DNA of 64,000 nucleotides, taken from NCBI GenBank assembly GCA_011037195.1, contig JAAEAF010001519.1:7501-71500 (forward strand), in the 5' to 3' direction. Source of the stretch: Triatoma infestans (taxonomy: Eukaryota > Arthropoda > Insecta > Hemiptera > Reduviidae). How positions within the stretch are numbered: position 1 is the stretch's first letter; every line of letters begins with the position of its first letter. This document shows, in pieces, positions 45,501-57,479 of the stretch. The notes beneath the pieces were generated by a model. The model searched no databases. It was not told the origin of the DNA and worked only from the letters and a program-made list of their open reading frames with translations. Position numbers and translations under genes: made by a program.

Positions 45501-48500
45501 GAAGCTCTTAAGGTTTCAGAAACTCATAAAGGAAATTCATACAAAGCAAATAACTTATCTTATTCTATGACCACTAAACTAATTCCTTTTCCATAAAGCA
45601 ATGCAATGGAAGTGTCCTCACCCGTTAGTCTAGCGCACTTGCCTTTGGTACAAAAATAAGTATTTGATTCTCATGAGAGCAATTCAGTGTTGATCGTAAG
45701 AAAAAGTGGGTCTACAATCATAGCGAACCTTGTAGCGAACGCCAGAATTGAACAGCGGTGGGAACCTCACGACCCCAGTAAAAATCGTCGTCTGGCAAGC
45801 GTTGACTCTTCATAGGCTGTTGCGCCTAAGGGTGGGGAAGGTTATTCGCTTGATCTAAGAGCTGTATAGTTGTGCAAGTTGGTAACTTTAAGTTTTTGAT
45901 TAAAAGGCCGTGGCCTTAGAATGTATTCTGGCGTGGCCAGGAAATTTATTTTTCAAAATATAAAAAATAAACCATTTTTACAATTTAAAGCAACAAGGTT
46001 TAATTTGATAAGGTATAACAAGCTTAAATGACAGAAAAAAAACTATATCTATTTAAGTCTAAGCCAAAAAAATCAATAAGTCGTTCTTAATTTAACTTCC
46101 TCGACTAATCTGTTTTGCAACCCAATACAATTTGTTTAAGAAGGGGGACACTCGAAATGTTAGGAATAAACCAGTCAAAAAAATAATGCTGAATCGAACC
46201 TAGAAGCAACAGAAGGCATACAATTAATTGATTTACTTTTTCAAGAACTGAACTTTTTAACTTATGATGAATTTAGAAATTAGTATGGAATATGAGTATA
46301 ACATAAGCCCAATTTTTTTTTTAAAAGGTTCTTCGATTTTCTGTGAAAAACGCAAAAAATAGTATATAATTTAAGTTTTCATTCGTAAAAAAAAAAAAAA
46401 TCATATTAGAGAACTGGGAACTATATTATTTGTTTTTGTTAAATAATTGTTACGGGCACATAGATCTTTCACTCGCCTTTGGTGCATATCCCCTTACACA
46501 AAAAAAAGGAAGAGAAAGTAATAATAATAATATTTGTTCTTCGCTGATAAATCAGGATTTGGGTGAACTAGAGCATTGGTGAATAAAATAATTATTCCAG
46601 AGGATTAATCACTGTTTCTTCAGCTACAGAGAACTGGAGTCATCGTAGGAGAATTCCTAAGATCGCACTAGGAAATTCGAAGGGAGGGGGAAGGAATGGA
46701 GTATACATATTACGTTATTCGCTTGATCTAAGAGCTCCAATATACTTAAGGAGAATCTTAGCATTTTTATAAGGAAACCTGAATTTGAAGGGGGATTCTG
46801 CAACTCGAAAGTAAAATAAGTTCTACCTCTACCAGGAAAGTTGCTCAGAATTTTTTTTTTTCATTTGGATATATTAGAAAGCAATAAGTTTGAAACAACA
46901 AGACATCGTGTCATTATAGTGCCCATATCAACTTGTTAAAGGATCGCAGGACCTAGTCTCCTTAGCCGAAGATGAATTTTTTAGGAAGTATAATGTTACT
47001 GCTTTAAGGCATGTTTTAAAACGAAAAATGGATGGCATACGAGATACCGGTCACTTATAAATATGATATTATAGTTGGAATGAATTATGCCATAAAAAAA
47101 TATTAAAGACCAGTAGTACAATGAGGGTGACATAGGGTAGTTTGACAAACCCCATAATTCGAGTTTCTAAGACAAAACTGGTTTTATTAGCAGATTACAG
47201 ATAAAAAGTGAATTAAACTTAGTTTCAAACGTTATGTAGTAGTTGAGTAAACAAACAGGACTTTTTTTCGTTTAATTGATTCCAGCTGTTTTTTTATACA
47301 AAGTTCTGAATCAAAGCATGTGACAAGATCTGATTCTTGTGAACTGAGTGACAGATTGCCGGTCTCGGAGAAAAAGTTACATTTTCATTTTTCTTGATGA
47401 TCTTTCATTCTCTCTTTGAGGAATCTAGAAATTGTAGTTGTTGTTGGGGTTTACATTCGGTGTGAGAAAAAAGGAGGGCCTTGTCATCTCAAGGAAAAAA
47501 AGAATGAGTGTTCGGGTGGTTAGGATTTCGGATAATAAACAGTAAAAAGAGTAGTGCCAAGAACTGTTTATGAGACTGCACTGAACTCTTTTAAATAATT
47601 AATTAAAAGGTATGTTAGGTAGGTACGAGGTACGATTAAAGGTAGGTTAAAAGGTACGATATGATACCTTATCCAATATACTAAATCTCGCTTTTTTTTT
47701 AATTTACTATAGTTAATAATATTATATCGAATATATAATAACTTGAATACATAGTCAACTTTTAATTGTGGCACTTACAAATCATGACCTATTTTCTGGA
47801 AATTATGAGAAAGTAAAAAACTAAACAGTTGGTAATCCATATCGTGTATAAAATGATAAATGATGAATTCTTTAATAAAAACACTGTAAAGCAGGTAATC
47901 AATATCATTTATAGGATGGTAATTAATTAAGTACTGCGTTCTGAAATTCCAAATTTCAAATTACTTACCAATTTAATTGTACAATCCCAAGATGCTGATA
48001 ATATAAGTTGCTCTTGCCTAGTCTGACTCCAATCTACACTATAAATTTCCTTTTTATGTTCCTTTAAAGTCTGAGCTGGATTCTTTATAGAAAATTAAAA
48101 TAAAATAATAATATTAACTTAAAAAATAGGATTAATCTGAAAATGAATGAACTGTTCATTACAGCGTTCCTTATAGTTACAGAAATTATATTGTTTCAGT
48201 AATTTAAATATTATAATAGTTATATTATAGTAATTATAATATTATTTCAGTAATTTAAACTGGATATGAAGATCAAAGACAGAAGTATAACTAAAGGGTT
48301 CTTCTAGCTAAGGAAAACATTCTGCTATTGTGTTTAATAATTCAAGTAAATATAAATAATTATTCCTTATTAATGATTAAGCGAGAGTGTTATATTATTC
48401 ATAGATCAGGAAAAACGAATTATTTTTCTCTTAACAAGTTTATTCTAGAAAAACGTTTCTGTATGTTTTAAGTAAGTACTCCATAAATTCAATTGTAGGT

Positions 48501-51500
48501 AATTAATAATAATTATATATGTTAACACTAAACATAATATTCTAGAATGAAAGAACAGTACTAAAAATTGTTGCTGTCTTTCCCTGAAGGAAAATGAATG
48601 AATTAATTAATTATGTTAGGTTAAAGAGTACTCTGAGGAAATTCTTCTCTCTGTTATAATAAAGAAATTAAACTTCCTGGTCTTCCAGGTAGAGAGGCAA
48701 CTCTTGCTTAATCACAAAAAATTCATGTGCTGAAGATTTATACAGAACGATTGATGGGTATCTACAGTGCAAAAGGACTAGGACTGTTACTTTTGATTGT
48801 TGGAATGTGCGAGGTAGTTATAACAAAACAGATATGTTACCAAATGAATGATCAAAATATGGAATCTAAGCAGCAGTTTTATTAGAAATTAAAAAAAAGG
48901 AAATAGAGTAGAATGATATTTTGGGAGTGGTGTGAATAAAATTGCTAGAACGATAAACAGGAATATTAGTAGTCCTAGTAAATGAGGAATTTAGAAAAAC
49001 TATAATAACCTGGAACTTAAAAGAAAAGATAATTTCCCTGGCGACGAAATTTTGTGGGAAGAGAAGTTCTTTACATCGTATTTACCTTTTACTAGAAAAT
49101 GATTTGGGCCACATTCGTTCCTCTGTACGCTCTAAATTGCAAAGCTCTTATCGAAGTATATTGCCTTTTAATGATATAATCAATGATAGATTTTAAATTT
49201 CTTTTATGCTGACAGCATTGAATTTAAGTATATGCTTATGCTTAAAAAACAATTCTGAATTTTTAGATCTAATGACTGCATAATTCTTTATGGATCTACC
49301 AGTCATAGGCATCCATACCTCCAAATCTTTCTATTATTTTACTACTTTTTGTCTTCTATTCTGGAGTTCCCTTAAAAAAATTTCCTTTCTAAATGGTATT
49401 ATAGAGGTTGTTCCGAACTCATCCTTTTCGCTCGTGCTAGGTATCACTAGTAATACGTTCAACTTAAGAGACAAAAAATAACACAATTGTTTCTCTTAAA
49501 ACAGTAAGAAAATGTAAAAAGTGAGAACTCCTACAAAACAGTGTGATCTATATCTTTTTAGAGGTCATTAACTTCCAAAGAATGAATATGTATTTAAACG
49601 AAAATTTGAAGTCAAACCAACGAATTAATATCATTTTTTAACATCTAATTCATATATTCATTTTTTAACGAATTTATATATTCATATTATTTATTGCTAC
49701 CTGGTGCAATCGTAGATAAAGTAGCAACTGTAGTGTTAGAGATGAAACGAAAAGAGTATACAAATTCAAAAGCAAGGATCACTAATTGAAAAAATTAAGG
49801 AGAAAAAGAAAGCATTTATGGAATGGTTGAGCAAAAACAGATTATAAAAGCCAATCTGAATCCTGACTAGCAAAGAAGTTAATAACAAATAAGGGAAACA
49901 AAAGTGCTCTAAGTTTAGGTTCGTGTTAAGGTGTAAGAAAAAGTCTGATTTCAACAATCTAAAAGACAAGAGAACGCAAAGAAGTCAACGGACGAGTTGG
50001 AAATTGTTATAAGAAATTATTATAATACTTCTGTGACTTTTCACTTAACCAAAAAGAAGATGTTAAAGAAGTATAAAAATATGAAGTTTCAAAATAGAGG
50101 AAAACAAATATCAGCTGAAGAAATAGAAACGCAACAGAAAAAAGGAAAGAAATGAAAATTCCCAACTCCAGTTGGAATGCTCCTAACTAGTAGCTGGAAA
50201 AATGCAGATGAAATGAGAATAGAAATATTATCCTTATATCTAAGATAAGCTAATAAAAGATGTTTACCAATAACAGAGTAATCTGGTGGCCATATGTTAA
50301 TGAAGAACTGAGTAATAATCAAAACCTGTTTGGTAAACGAAGGATATGGAAAGACCAAAGTGGCTTAACTGCTGGCAGGCAGTTCTTGCACTGACCATAC
50401 TTGTACTTTTGCTTACTTACTCCTTCGTGTGCCCGCAAAGGGTATCTGTTGCATGCAGTTACTTGGGGAGTAGCGGCCCAACGGGTTACCACAGCTCAGT
50501 CTGCAGGCACTTTGTCAGAACAGTACACATATACTTGTAGATTTTCTCTTCCTAAGAGCCCCTACAACTCATTGTATGGTGATGAGCAGTATTGTCTGTA
50601 GCTAGAGAACACTACTTGGAGGCCGGCAGTGCACTGCGAAGGCTCCGGGAGGCACAATATATCTTTCAGATCGCAGTGCTATAATCCCCTACAATCATCT
50701 ACATCTACATGTAGTCCTTCCTCCCTTCTATCGTCAATTATAGGATGCAATGTATTTATAACCAGTCAAATGTTAGCAAACTGAGAAGGCACAAAATATT
50801 AAACTTCGAGAAAGCATAAATTTTTGTCCAAAGAAAATTGCTTTGGAAATCTCTTAAAGTAGTCAATATAATCGAGGAATCATTAACAAAAGCCTAAATA
50901 ATTTGCTCTAAATATTAAAAGCATTTACAACTACCACAAATTGGTTATAAAGCTGTCTCCCACAATTAGAAATTCTTGAATGTTGCGCTCATAAATTGGA
51001 AAAGAAAATATAACAAGAATACCGATGAAAGGAGATCTCTCATTAATAATTTTTTTTTTGTAGAAGATCGAATTATCTTAGCCCAAACCATATTTTTATC
51101 TATACGCTTGGGAAGTTAAAGAACAATAAGTGGCTTTAAAAATATGATGAAGAGAAACATCTTGCAACTCAGAAAGAGAAGCAATTATAATAAATGAGAC
51201 AAAATTAAAACAGTAAATCAGTTGAATTAACCAGGGTAAATCATTAATGAATTTCTGTGTAAGCTGTATAGACCCATGGATAAAGAACTGGTCTCAATCA
51301 CAACCAGCGTCTTTTGTGATATAAACTTACAGTTAAAGTCATCTCTCTACACCAATCAATTGCTGACCTTACTCTGACGAAGGATGGAACCAAACAAAAT
51401 TAAGCATGCTATGGCGGATGAAATCATAGGTATTAGCATAACTGGTTTGTTGTTTATGCTTATTAGCAATCCTTTCTAATACTCCTGAGATAAAAATAAA

Positions 51501-53932
51501 GTAAATTAGTAGGAATTCTTCTTTTTCCGTTCAAATAACTCTCAATTTTCTGGGTACTTTTTAATTTGATTATGTTTTTTCTTTTATCAGAGACATTTTC
51601 CGTGATAGCCTGCTTCTTTTTGTGGTCACATCGACCCATTTTAAGCTAACCCCATCATCAGGATGTTTTTGTCAAAGTCAAACAGGTAATAACATAGATT
51701 TACACAGAGCAAATACAGTTAATGCACTCTTTTTCTTTTATGTTTAAAGTTAATAAAATAATTTTTCTCTGACGGTCTGTGACCAAGAGTTTCTCTTTGT
51801 TTAAGCTATTTTACGTCTTCATTTGTAGTAATAAGTTTTTACTTTTTTAATTTTAATTTAAGGAAGTTTAATTTTATTTTTTTATGTTGTAAAAAATGTT
51901 TTAAATATTAATAAAGACTATTATTATTATTATAAAATAATTTCCTCTAAAAGATTGCGTTCGGGCAAATGTTTTGTCTAACGAGGCACGAAGTGTCCGC
52001 AACATAGTCTAGGCCTTCGGTGTGTATAGTTATGGCGGTTAAGGGTCACCGCATCTCGATCGAAAAGAAGATAGCTGGCTATCACTATCTTGATGACAAC
52101 TACAGATGACCGTTTCAAAGTTCTTACTGCAATGCAGAACCGTCATTTAAAGGCTCCCGAAGATCGTGACCAACACAAACGGTCCATAATAAAGACTGAG
52201 CTCCAAAAAGGTCAGAAAGCTGCGCGAGTGTGATCTGGCATCGAGACGCCTCGCATTAAGTCCTCCACTACTGAAGGTCATCTAGGAGAAAAACGACGTT
52301 TTGCAAACCATCTCATTTTGAATTGGATCAATTGGGAACTGTTCTCTTTACAGATGAGTTCCGATTCTATTTGTGCCATCTGATGAAAGGGACAGGGGTG
52401 GAGAAGCTGTGGAGACCGTTTTTTTCCATAAGGCCAAAGGCAAACCTGTAGGAAGATAAAATTCAATCACTTATTTACTAAATGCCTAGGAAACTTGAGG
52501 CTCTAAACTCGGTTAAGAAGAAACCAGGTAAGATATTATTTAGCTAGCGAATTGATTAAAAACAGATTGCAATAGATGTAATTTATTAATAAAAAAAAAT
52601 CCTGTACGTTGTATTTTTTTTTTTTATGGCTGATTGTATAAGAATTAAAATAAGTATAGTTTGAGGAAAGGACAGCGCTGAAGTCGCGGAGCCTCTACAG
52701 CTCAGGGTTTGGTGATGGATTGTGTTGTTTGAAGCAAAAGATCGCTGCCCGGAGGCCGGGGCAGTGCAGTGAGAAGGCTCTGGGCGCCAATGACAATAAT
52801 TGATGTTGACGTGCCTCAAATTAAAAAAAAAAATTATAGTGGGAAATTTAATGCCAACTATGACTGTCCATTTTTTTTTTTTTCATCTATGAGCATATAA
52901 GATTAGGTATGATGATATTACTAAATTCAATCTACTAGAGCACCGAAATTCTTCCCTCTGCAAAATTCTTAATTTAAAATATAATACTTATGGAGCGAAG
53001 ATATGGTTCAGAATCAAAAATCTAGAAAATAATCTGACAATCGCTGTGATGGTCATTTGGAAGCACCTTGTCAATGATGTCCACGAGAGAAAAGATTAGA
53101 AAGATGATGAATTTAGAAGAAAATCTTAGAAAATAATCGAAAGCAGAGATTAAGTTGGTTTTGGATATGTGAAGCGATTAACGATTGACGTTTACCACAG
53201 AAATTGGATGAAATTATAAAGTCATGACTTAAAGAAATCAAAAATTCAAAAAAATATAGTAATTTGTTTAGTTAAATGCAACCTTTGGAAATAAGAGAAT
53301 AACTATCATTAGACATAAATAAAATCAGTTTATTTGACGCCCATAAGAACCAGTTGGATTTGTATAATTTTTTTAGTACGAAAGATACTGAATTATGTTC
53401 TAGAAACATAGCCACAATAAAGCAGAGAGTTCAAATCAATTATTAATTATTTCACACCTTTAAAGTAAATAATTTGGTGTAATATAGTAACCAGTGAGAC
53501 TTTGTATTTAATATCTATATGTAATCTAACATACCTGTGGGGCCAAAATATCCCAAACATGAATAATACCATCGCCACTTGCAGCTACTACTATGTTTGG
53601 ATCTGTTTCACTCCAAACAACATCAAAAAGACCATCTTGCCATTCATATGTACAAACTTCTACTATGGACGACCCGTTAGGTGCTACATCTAGCACGAAT
53701 AATGTTCCTCCACCTGTAATTTTAAATAATGTTTGAAAGCTTCTGGAAAGAAGTTTATGGTTCTCTGGATAAGGAAAAAATATTTAAGATACAGATTTAA
53801 AGATTCTCAATCAAATAGGAATCTACCTGTCAGTCCATAATACTGGGATGTTGCACAAACAAGGCGATCCTTGATAAAAGGCGAAAAACGGACTGAATAT
53901 CCATGACGATTTGGTGTAATAAAAGTGGGCAT
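39572..53932 (-). CDS. Pex7: Peroxisomal targeting signal 2 receptor (peroxin-7)
   Basis: Seven minus-strand exons join without a frame break: 53,932-53,827, 53,713-53,535, 48,082-47,969, 45,355-45,247, 45,170-44,977, 42,484-42,399 and 39,746-39,572 (TGA). All introns are GT-AG. The product is 320 aa, close to human PEX7 (323). It is a WD40 propeller that binds PTS2-bearing enzymes in the cytosol and delivers them to the peroxisomal import machinery with PEX5 or a co-receptor. Diagnostic stretches are [109 protein letters not shown] and [14 protein letters not shown], in the family order. All blades are represented, so it looks functional. The start is the ATG opening [12 protein letters not shown]. 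Introns total over 13 kb and are filled with mobile elements. Confidence 0.95.
40140..41185 (-). mobile_element. Tc1-like transposase remnant, minus strand
   Basis: From 41,180 the minus strand opens [19 protein letters not shown] and continues [14 protein letters not shown], the N-terminal helix-turn-helix of Tc1-like transposases. Farther on, [13 protein letters not shown] resembles the 'g.vmvWGgi' block of the DDE core, and [14 protein letters not shown] sequence lies toward the end. Many stops and frameshifts break it. Terminal inverted repeats were looked for on both sides and not found. It lies in intron 6 of Pex7. Confidence 0.7.
41630..41740 (+). ncRNA. Hammerhead ribozyme-like motif, family 1
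   Basis: CTGACGA (41,661-41,667), then a short GGA/TCC helix around an A-rich loop (41,669-41,680), then GAAAC (41,681-41,685), followed by the family end 'acgacggataaaat'. Both core boxes are intact although the helix is only about three pairs. It lies in intron 6 of Pex7 on the strand opposite to the gene. Confidence 0.5.
42066..42296. repeat. Head-to-head palindrome of hammerhead-like repeats, family 3
   Basis: Two arms of about 105 bp (42,066-42,172 and 42,188-42,296) are inverted copies around a 15-bp centre. The right arm on plus has CTGAAGA (42,200-42,206), a helix region and AAAAC in place of GAAAC (42,226-42,230). The left arm on minus has GAAAC (42,132-42,128) after a near-perfect 7-bp helix with a GCAT loop, but CTGAAGA has become CGCAAGA. 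Together the arms give a consensus hammerhead core. Each arm reads outward from the centre. Confidence 0.6.
42870..43175. repeat. Head-to-head palindrome of hammerhead-like repeats, family 1
   Basis: The minus arm (43,016 down to about 42,870) and the plus arm (43,082-43,175) match over about 93 bp around a 66-bp spacer with TATG repeats. Both arms carry CTGACGA (42,980-42,974 and 43,117-43,123), a GGAT/ATCC helix with GAAT loop and GAAAC (42,960-42,956 and 43,137-43,141). Both cores are therefore intact and transcription in either direction would produce one. The minus arm continues farther, through 'acgacggataaaatacc', than the plus arm. It lies in intron 5 of Pex7. Confidence 0.7.
44154..44314. 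repeat. Imperfect inverted repeat, about 70-bp arms
   Basis: The segment with 'cattttcaacctttacagtc' and 'ggcagaagttc' on the left pairs with 'aaacttctgcattgacgagg' and 'ttgaaaatggagg' on the right. The outer ends pair 'gaattggtac' with 'gtataatccgt'-type sequence. This looks like an old foldback element in Pex7 intron 5, with no coding sequence. Confidence 0.5.
45400..47960. other. Pex7 intron 3, no further gene
   Basis: AT-rich intron sequence between exons 3 and 4 of Pex7. I looked on both strands for LINE, transposase and tRNA motifs and saw none that hold up. Small ORFs such as 47,568-47,774 on minus look accidental. Confidence 0.45.
48660..51250 (+). mobile_element. Badly decayed LINE, plus strand, in Pex7 intron 2
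   Basis: Scattered hints in order: [17 protein letters not shown] near 48,785 (the 'tWNVr' start of a LINE endonuclease), a Lys-rich linker with [16 protein letters not shown] near 49,700, and [24 protein letters not shown] sequence near 51,070 recalling 'faDDivLla'. Many stops lie between and a composite SINE repeat (50,430-50,700) interrupts it. The call rests on the order of weak motifs. Confidence 0.35.
50430..50700 (+). mobile_element. Composite repeat lacking the tRNA-like head
   Basis: Same unit as 19,119-19,565 in opposite orientation. It contains 'ggtatctgttgcatgcagtt', 'acgggttaccacagctcagt', 'ttttctcttcctaagagccc' and 'ggaggccggcagtgcactgc'. The section with A and B boxes and about 100 bp next to it is missing: 'cagaacagtacacatatac' runs straight into 'ttgtagattttctcttcc'. 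It lies within Pex7 intron 2. Confidence 0.7.
51339..51430 (+). repeat. Hammerhead-repeat family 1, degenerate copy
   Basis: It begins 'atctctctacaccaatcaat', has CTGACGA (51,374-51,380) and ends 'atggcggatgaaatcat', matching the family-1 order. The GAAAC box and the 3' helix strand are replaced by 'caaacaaaa', so the core is not complete. Confidence 0.5.
51595..51720 (-). repeat. Hammerhead-repeat family 2, diverged minus copy
   Basis: On the minus strand it reads 'acaaaaacatc' then CTGATGA (51,661-51,655) then a G-rich strand. Where GAAAC should be there is 'taaaatg', followed by 'ggtcgatgtgaccacaaaaa'. Flanks match 25,560-25,680 over about 130 bp, including an upstream 'tatttgctctgtg'. 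Confidence 0.55.
52020..52455 (+). mobile_element. Tc1-like transposase remnant, plus strand
   Basis: Reads [20 protein letters not shown], the post-HTH segment of Tc1-like transposases ('ttprDDRf...l...nr.lta'), and later [17 protein letters not shown], the 'vlfsDEsrf.l' block that contains the second catalytic Asp. Stops and a shift lie between. It is a different subfamily from the one at 40.1-41.2 kb. It lies in Pex7 intron 2. Confidence 0.65.
52655..52835 (+). mobile_element. SINE body fragment with poly(A), plus strand
   Basis: Contains 'gcccggaggccggggcagtg', 'gagaaggctctgggcgccaa', then 'ttgatgttgacgtgcctc' and an A run. These are the same 3' half and tail as the SINE at 31,900-32,128. 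The tRNA-like head is absent, so it is 5'-truncated. Confidence 0.65.
52930..53245 (+). mobile_element. LINE RT C-terminal scrap, plus strand
   Basis: Near 52,985 the plus strand reads [20 protein letters not shown] and near 53,150 [14 protein letters not shown] sequence, recalling 'YG.E.W......' and 'rLsWfGh..R'. Badly decayed; support is from motif order only. Confidence 0.35.
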
Positions 53933-54719
53933 GTTCTAATAAAATCTATAACAAAATAAATAAATTAAAGAAATATCAGGGATATTCTAAATCATAAGAT
54001 CTTATCACTTCTTCAATAAATGATACTAAACTAATGGAATTCTTCAAAACAATTTGCTACGTTAAACGTTTAGGAATATTTTTAACACTTACATCAACAA
54101 CTGTTGGGTTTGCTTAAATTAAAGAAAAGGGTACAGAATATCATCAATATAAATCCTGCTAAAGCAGTCATCTTCGTTTTGTCTATATTTTCAACCCATA
54201 CAATCATTCTCAATAAACACTAAGAAAAGTTCAATAAAACCTTTGGGTAGGTTACAAAAGGTTTTAGATAACGAAGGTTGAAAATTATTCAGCAACTTTG
54301 TAAACAATTTTAAATTTATTAATATTTTAGATATATTTATAATAAATTGTCCATTATTATTAGCCAAAAACAACAAAAAAAATTAGCTAATAGGAATAAG
54401 ATTAATCATTAGCGATGTCTATAAAAAGTAATTTTTCAAAATTTTTCCAGCAATTTGGAGAATTTTTAATCACATATATATACTCAGAACAACACAATCT
54501 TTTCAAGTTATAACATACACTAATGTTCTGCTATCAAGAATTACACATTGTTTGGTTATTGAAAGTTAATGTTCGATGTACGGTGACTCGCACTCGAGAT
54601 TATTTTCATAAATTACAATATCCTTTTTGAACTTTTGGACTCAAGAAATATGAGTTTAAATATTTCTTAACTATATATTGTATTTACTATGACCACTTCA
54701 ACTTTTACAAAATTCTATC

Positions 54720-55180
54720 TATTAAAAAAAAAATCTGGTTTGAAACACTCATACGACTTTCTCTTACTGCACCTTACATAGGTTTAAGTTACATATTTTC
54801 TTCGAACTTATAGATTTTATTGAAAGTTTGCTTTCTTCAATTTATATCAAGTGGGGAATCTAACTTTAATAAAATGACTTTTTTGAGGAAACTAACACAC
54901 TCCTCCTCCCACAAAACTTCTTTGAATGAACTTCTCAGAAAAAGTGATAGGCTCTGTATTCATAGTTAGTACAAATTTAATTAAATCCGTCGGTATTTTT
55001 ATGGATAAAATTGTAGAAAACTGAAATAACTTCAGTAAAATCGCACTTCCTAACAACCGATTTACTACAAACTCAGAATATTGGCAACATATTTAATTAT
55101 ATTGAATATTATTTATAATACACTGAAATAGCACTTTAGAAGAAAACATAACCTCCCTTCCATCCAATTTGACTGCTTTG
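54720..55180 (+). repeat. Dispersed repeat, family DR, copy
   Basis: Begins 'tctggtttgaaacactcata' with 'ctttctcttac', then has 'ttttgaggaaactaacacac', 'ttgaatgaacttctcagaaa' and 'gtagaaaactgaaataactt'. It ends near 'actgaaatagcactttagaa'. Non-coding. Confidence 0.5.
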
Positions 55181-55213
55181 CATAGGATTGCTAGGCGATG
55201 ATTACCTTACAGT

Positions 55214-56126
55214 ATGGCTTGTTCAGAGTCATGCTACGTTCATTTGGATCTATATGACAAACTTAAGAACGAATGGGGTGATTGTATGGTTTGGGGGATC
55301 AATGCGGTGTTTAAGGTGAGCCTAGCCAATCCGTATTTCTTGTTTACGGATGGATCCAGATCGTCCATGGAGTGGGTCATGCTAGTATGGGACTCCCAGA
55401 CTAGCATCTCCAAGAAGTACGGGCTTTCAAATATTGCCTCAGTACACCTATACGTCGGAATTAGTAGCTATCTGGTAAGCCATATGGCAGGCAGATAAGA
55501 TAGATCAGGAAAGAGACAACATTGTGATAGTTTTCAGTGACTCAAAAAATGCAATTCAGAAGATAAAATGTCCAGGTGATATAATAACCCGATATTCATA
55601 GAAATAGCGAATAGTATGGAGAAGACTGCAGGAAGACACATTTGTGTGGATTAAAGAGCATGTAGGAATCCAAGGAAATGAACATGTCGATAACCTGGCA
55701 TTTTATCCATCTATTAAGTCGGGGGAAGAAATTCCGATAGCTAGTTTGGGAGATATTAATAAAACTCTGAAAAGTCGGTATTTAGAATTATGACAGGACC
55801 AATATGAAAATGAATATACAGGCAAATATTATTCAGACATTCAGCCTCGTATCCCTTGTAAACCTTGGTGTGAAGAGTTTTTAAAGAAAGGACCACGATA
55901 ATGCGATGGAGATTTGACCATAACCTCACCAAGCGGCATCTTTTTAACATACAAATCGCAAATAGTCCCAAATGCGATTGTGGATGGCGATATCAACCAT
56001 TTACTCTTTAGCTGTTACAGATATAGTAAGAAAAAAGTTTTAACCGAACTGTCTGAGTATGTACGCTTTCCTTGTAGCGCAAAAAGCATATTGGCACTAA
56101 TGGAAAGCGCTTGTTTGCATATATAA
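55214..56126 (+). mobile_element. I/R1-type LINE, RNase H and C-terminal part, plus strand
   Basis: Near 55,340 the frame reads NPYFLFTDGSRSSMEW, the RNase H 'yTDGS' box. Near 55,640 FVWIKEHVGIQGNEHVDNLA is the 'W.pgH.gi.GNe.AD.lA' box. Near 55,915-56,030 LTKRHLFNIQIANSPKCDCG and NHLLFSCYRYSKKK form the final C/H module. All blocks are in order but several stops and frameshifts intervene. RT and endonuclease are absent, so the copy is 5'-truncated. Confidence 0.75.
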
Positions 56127-56619
56127 TTTCATCAAAAGGAATAAAATAAAAATATAAATCGAATTAGGAATTATCTTCTGGTATAGTTTAGTTCAGCGTA
56201 CATTTCACTCATACCAGACATATATACACATAATAACCAGACATATAAACAACATAACATATATACTCAGAAGGTTGAAACTAATTCCTTTGGGGCCGAT
56301 ATGCTGTTCACATACAGTATAAAATTAACCATAAAATTGTTTCAGATATGACTTGGCTAAAAGACTAAGAACAAGAGCCGCATCGCTCAAGATACCCTTA
56401 TCTCAGTAAGGATGGAGAATGAAGAAGGGGAAGAGGGTGCAGAAGTCTTATAAATATTTAAAAGAGACATGTTAATTTGAAAAGAGGGCTGGTTTTTTCC
56501 ACCATATTGGCAGTTCGAGGCATTTAGAAGCCCAAGTAGATATTAATGTCAATATGTTGGTTTTTTCCAGCCCTCAAAAACAAAATAACTGGTTAATGCA
56601 AAAACGCAAAACCACAAAA

Positions 56620-57070
56620 TAATAAATATAAGCTCCCTTCCAGAAAAGTTACCTTAATGAATTTTCCCAGATAAATTTTTAAATAAAAGTTGTAGAATTT
56701 GTATGTGTAGTTTAGTATCCTAGTTTAAAGAAAATCGTTCGATCCCTTTTCGAAGAAATCGCAAAAATCAGAAAAATTCATTCAGTACTTCCGGTTGGGG
56801 AATTTTGACATGTAAGTTTCTGTTTGATCCCATAGTGATACCCAAGTGGAATGCCAAACGTTCTGCGATTTTTCGTTTTTAAGATATGCTGTTCACATAC
56901 ACACACATGCAGTCTATTTTCTAAAAACCACTGTTTTGGATTCAGGGGACCTAAAGACATACTCTTGCGGGGTAAATCGATTTTGAAAATTTGACATGAT
57001 TATAACAGTTAGAGAAAACATAAAAAAAATCTGGTGTGAAACACTCACACAACTTTCTCTTACTTCTTTT
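56620..57070 (+). repeat. Dispersed repeat, family DR, copy
   Basis: Holds 'ccttaatgaattttcccaga', 'tttgtatgtgtagtttagta', 'gtttaaagaaaatcgttcga', 'tacttccggttggggaattt', then 'ttgacatgattataacagtt' and 'tctggtgtgaaacactcaca'. A further partial copy follows at about 57,290-57,480. Non-coding. Confidence 0.55.
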
Positions 57071-57479
57071 AAGGCAATTATATTTATACAATTTATAATA
57101 ACAATTATATTCTGACATAATTATGTCAGATGACAAATTTTCTTTAAGCACAAATTTTACATATTTGTCCTGACATAGGACATAGAGGTGATAGGGGCTT
57201 AATATTGGCACGTAGAGTTCTGATTATATTGTGGCCGTAGACGCTCTAAAAATACTGAACCAACTACGTATAACTTTATTATCAATTCGCCCAACTATCC
57301 AAAATAATTTTTTCTGAAAAATGTTTCAACTAAGTAAAAGTGATACGTTTTTATCTATTCAGCAACCGTATCAAGTTTAAAGAAAAGCGTTGAAACCGTT
57401 TTCGCTAAAATTTCAAAAAACCTATTTGTAAAATTGATAAAAAAACATATATGATTGGTTCTTGGTTTTATTGGGAGAA

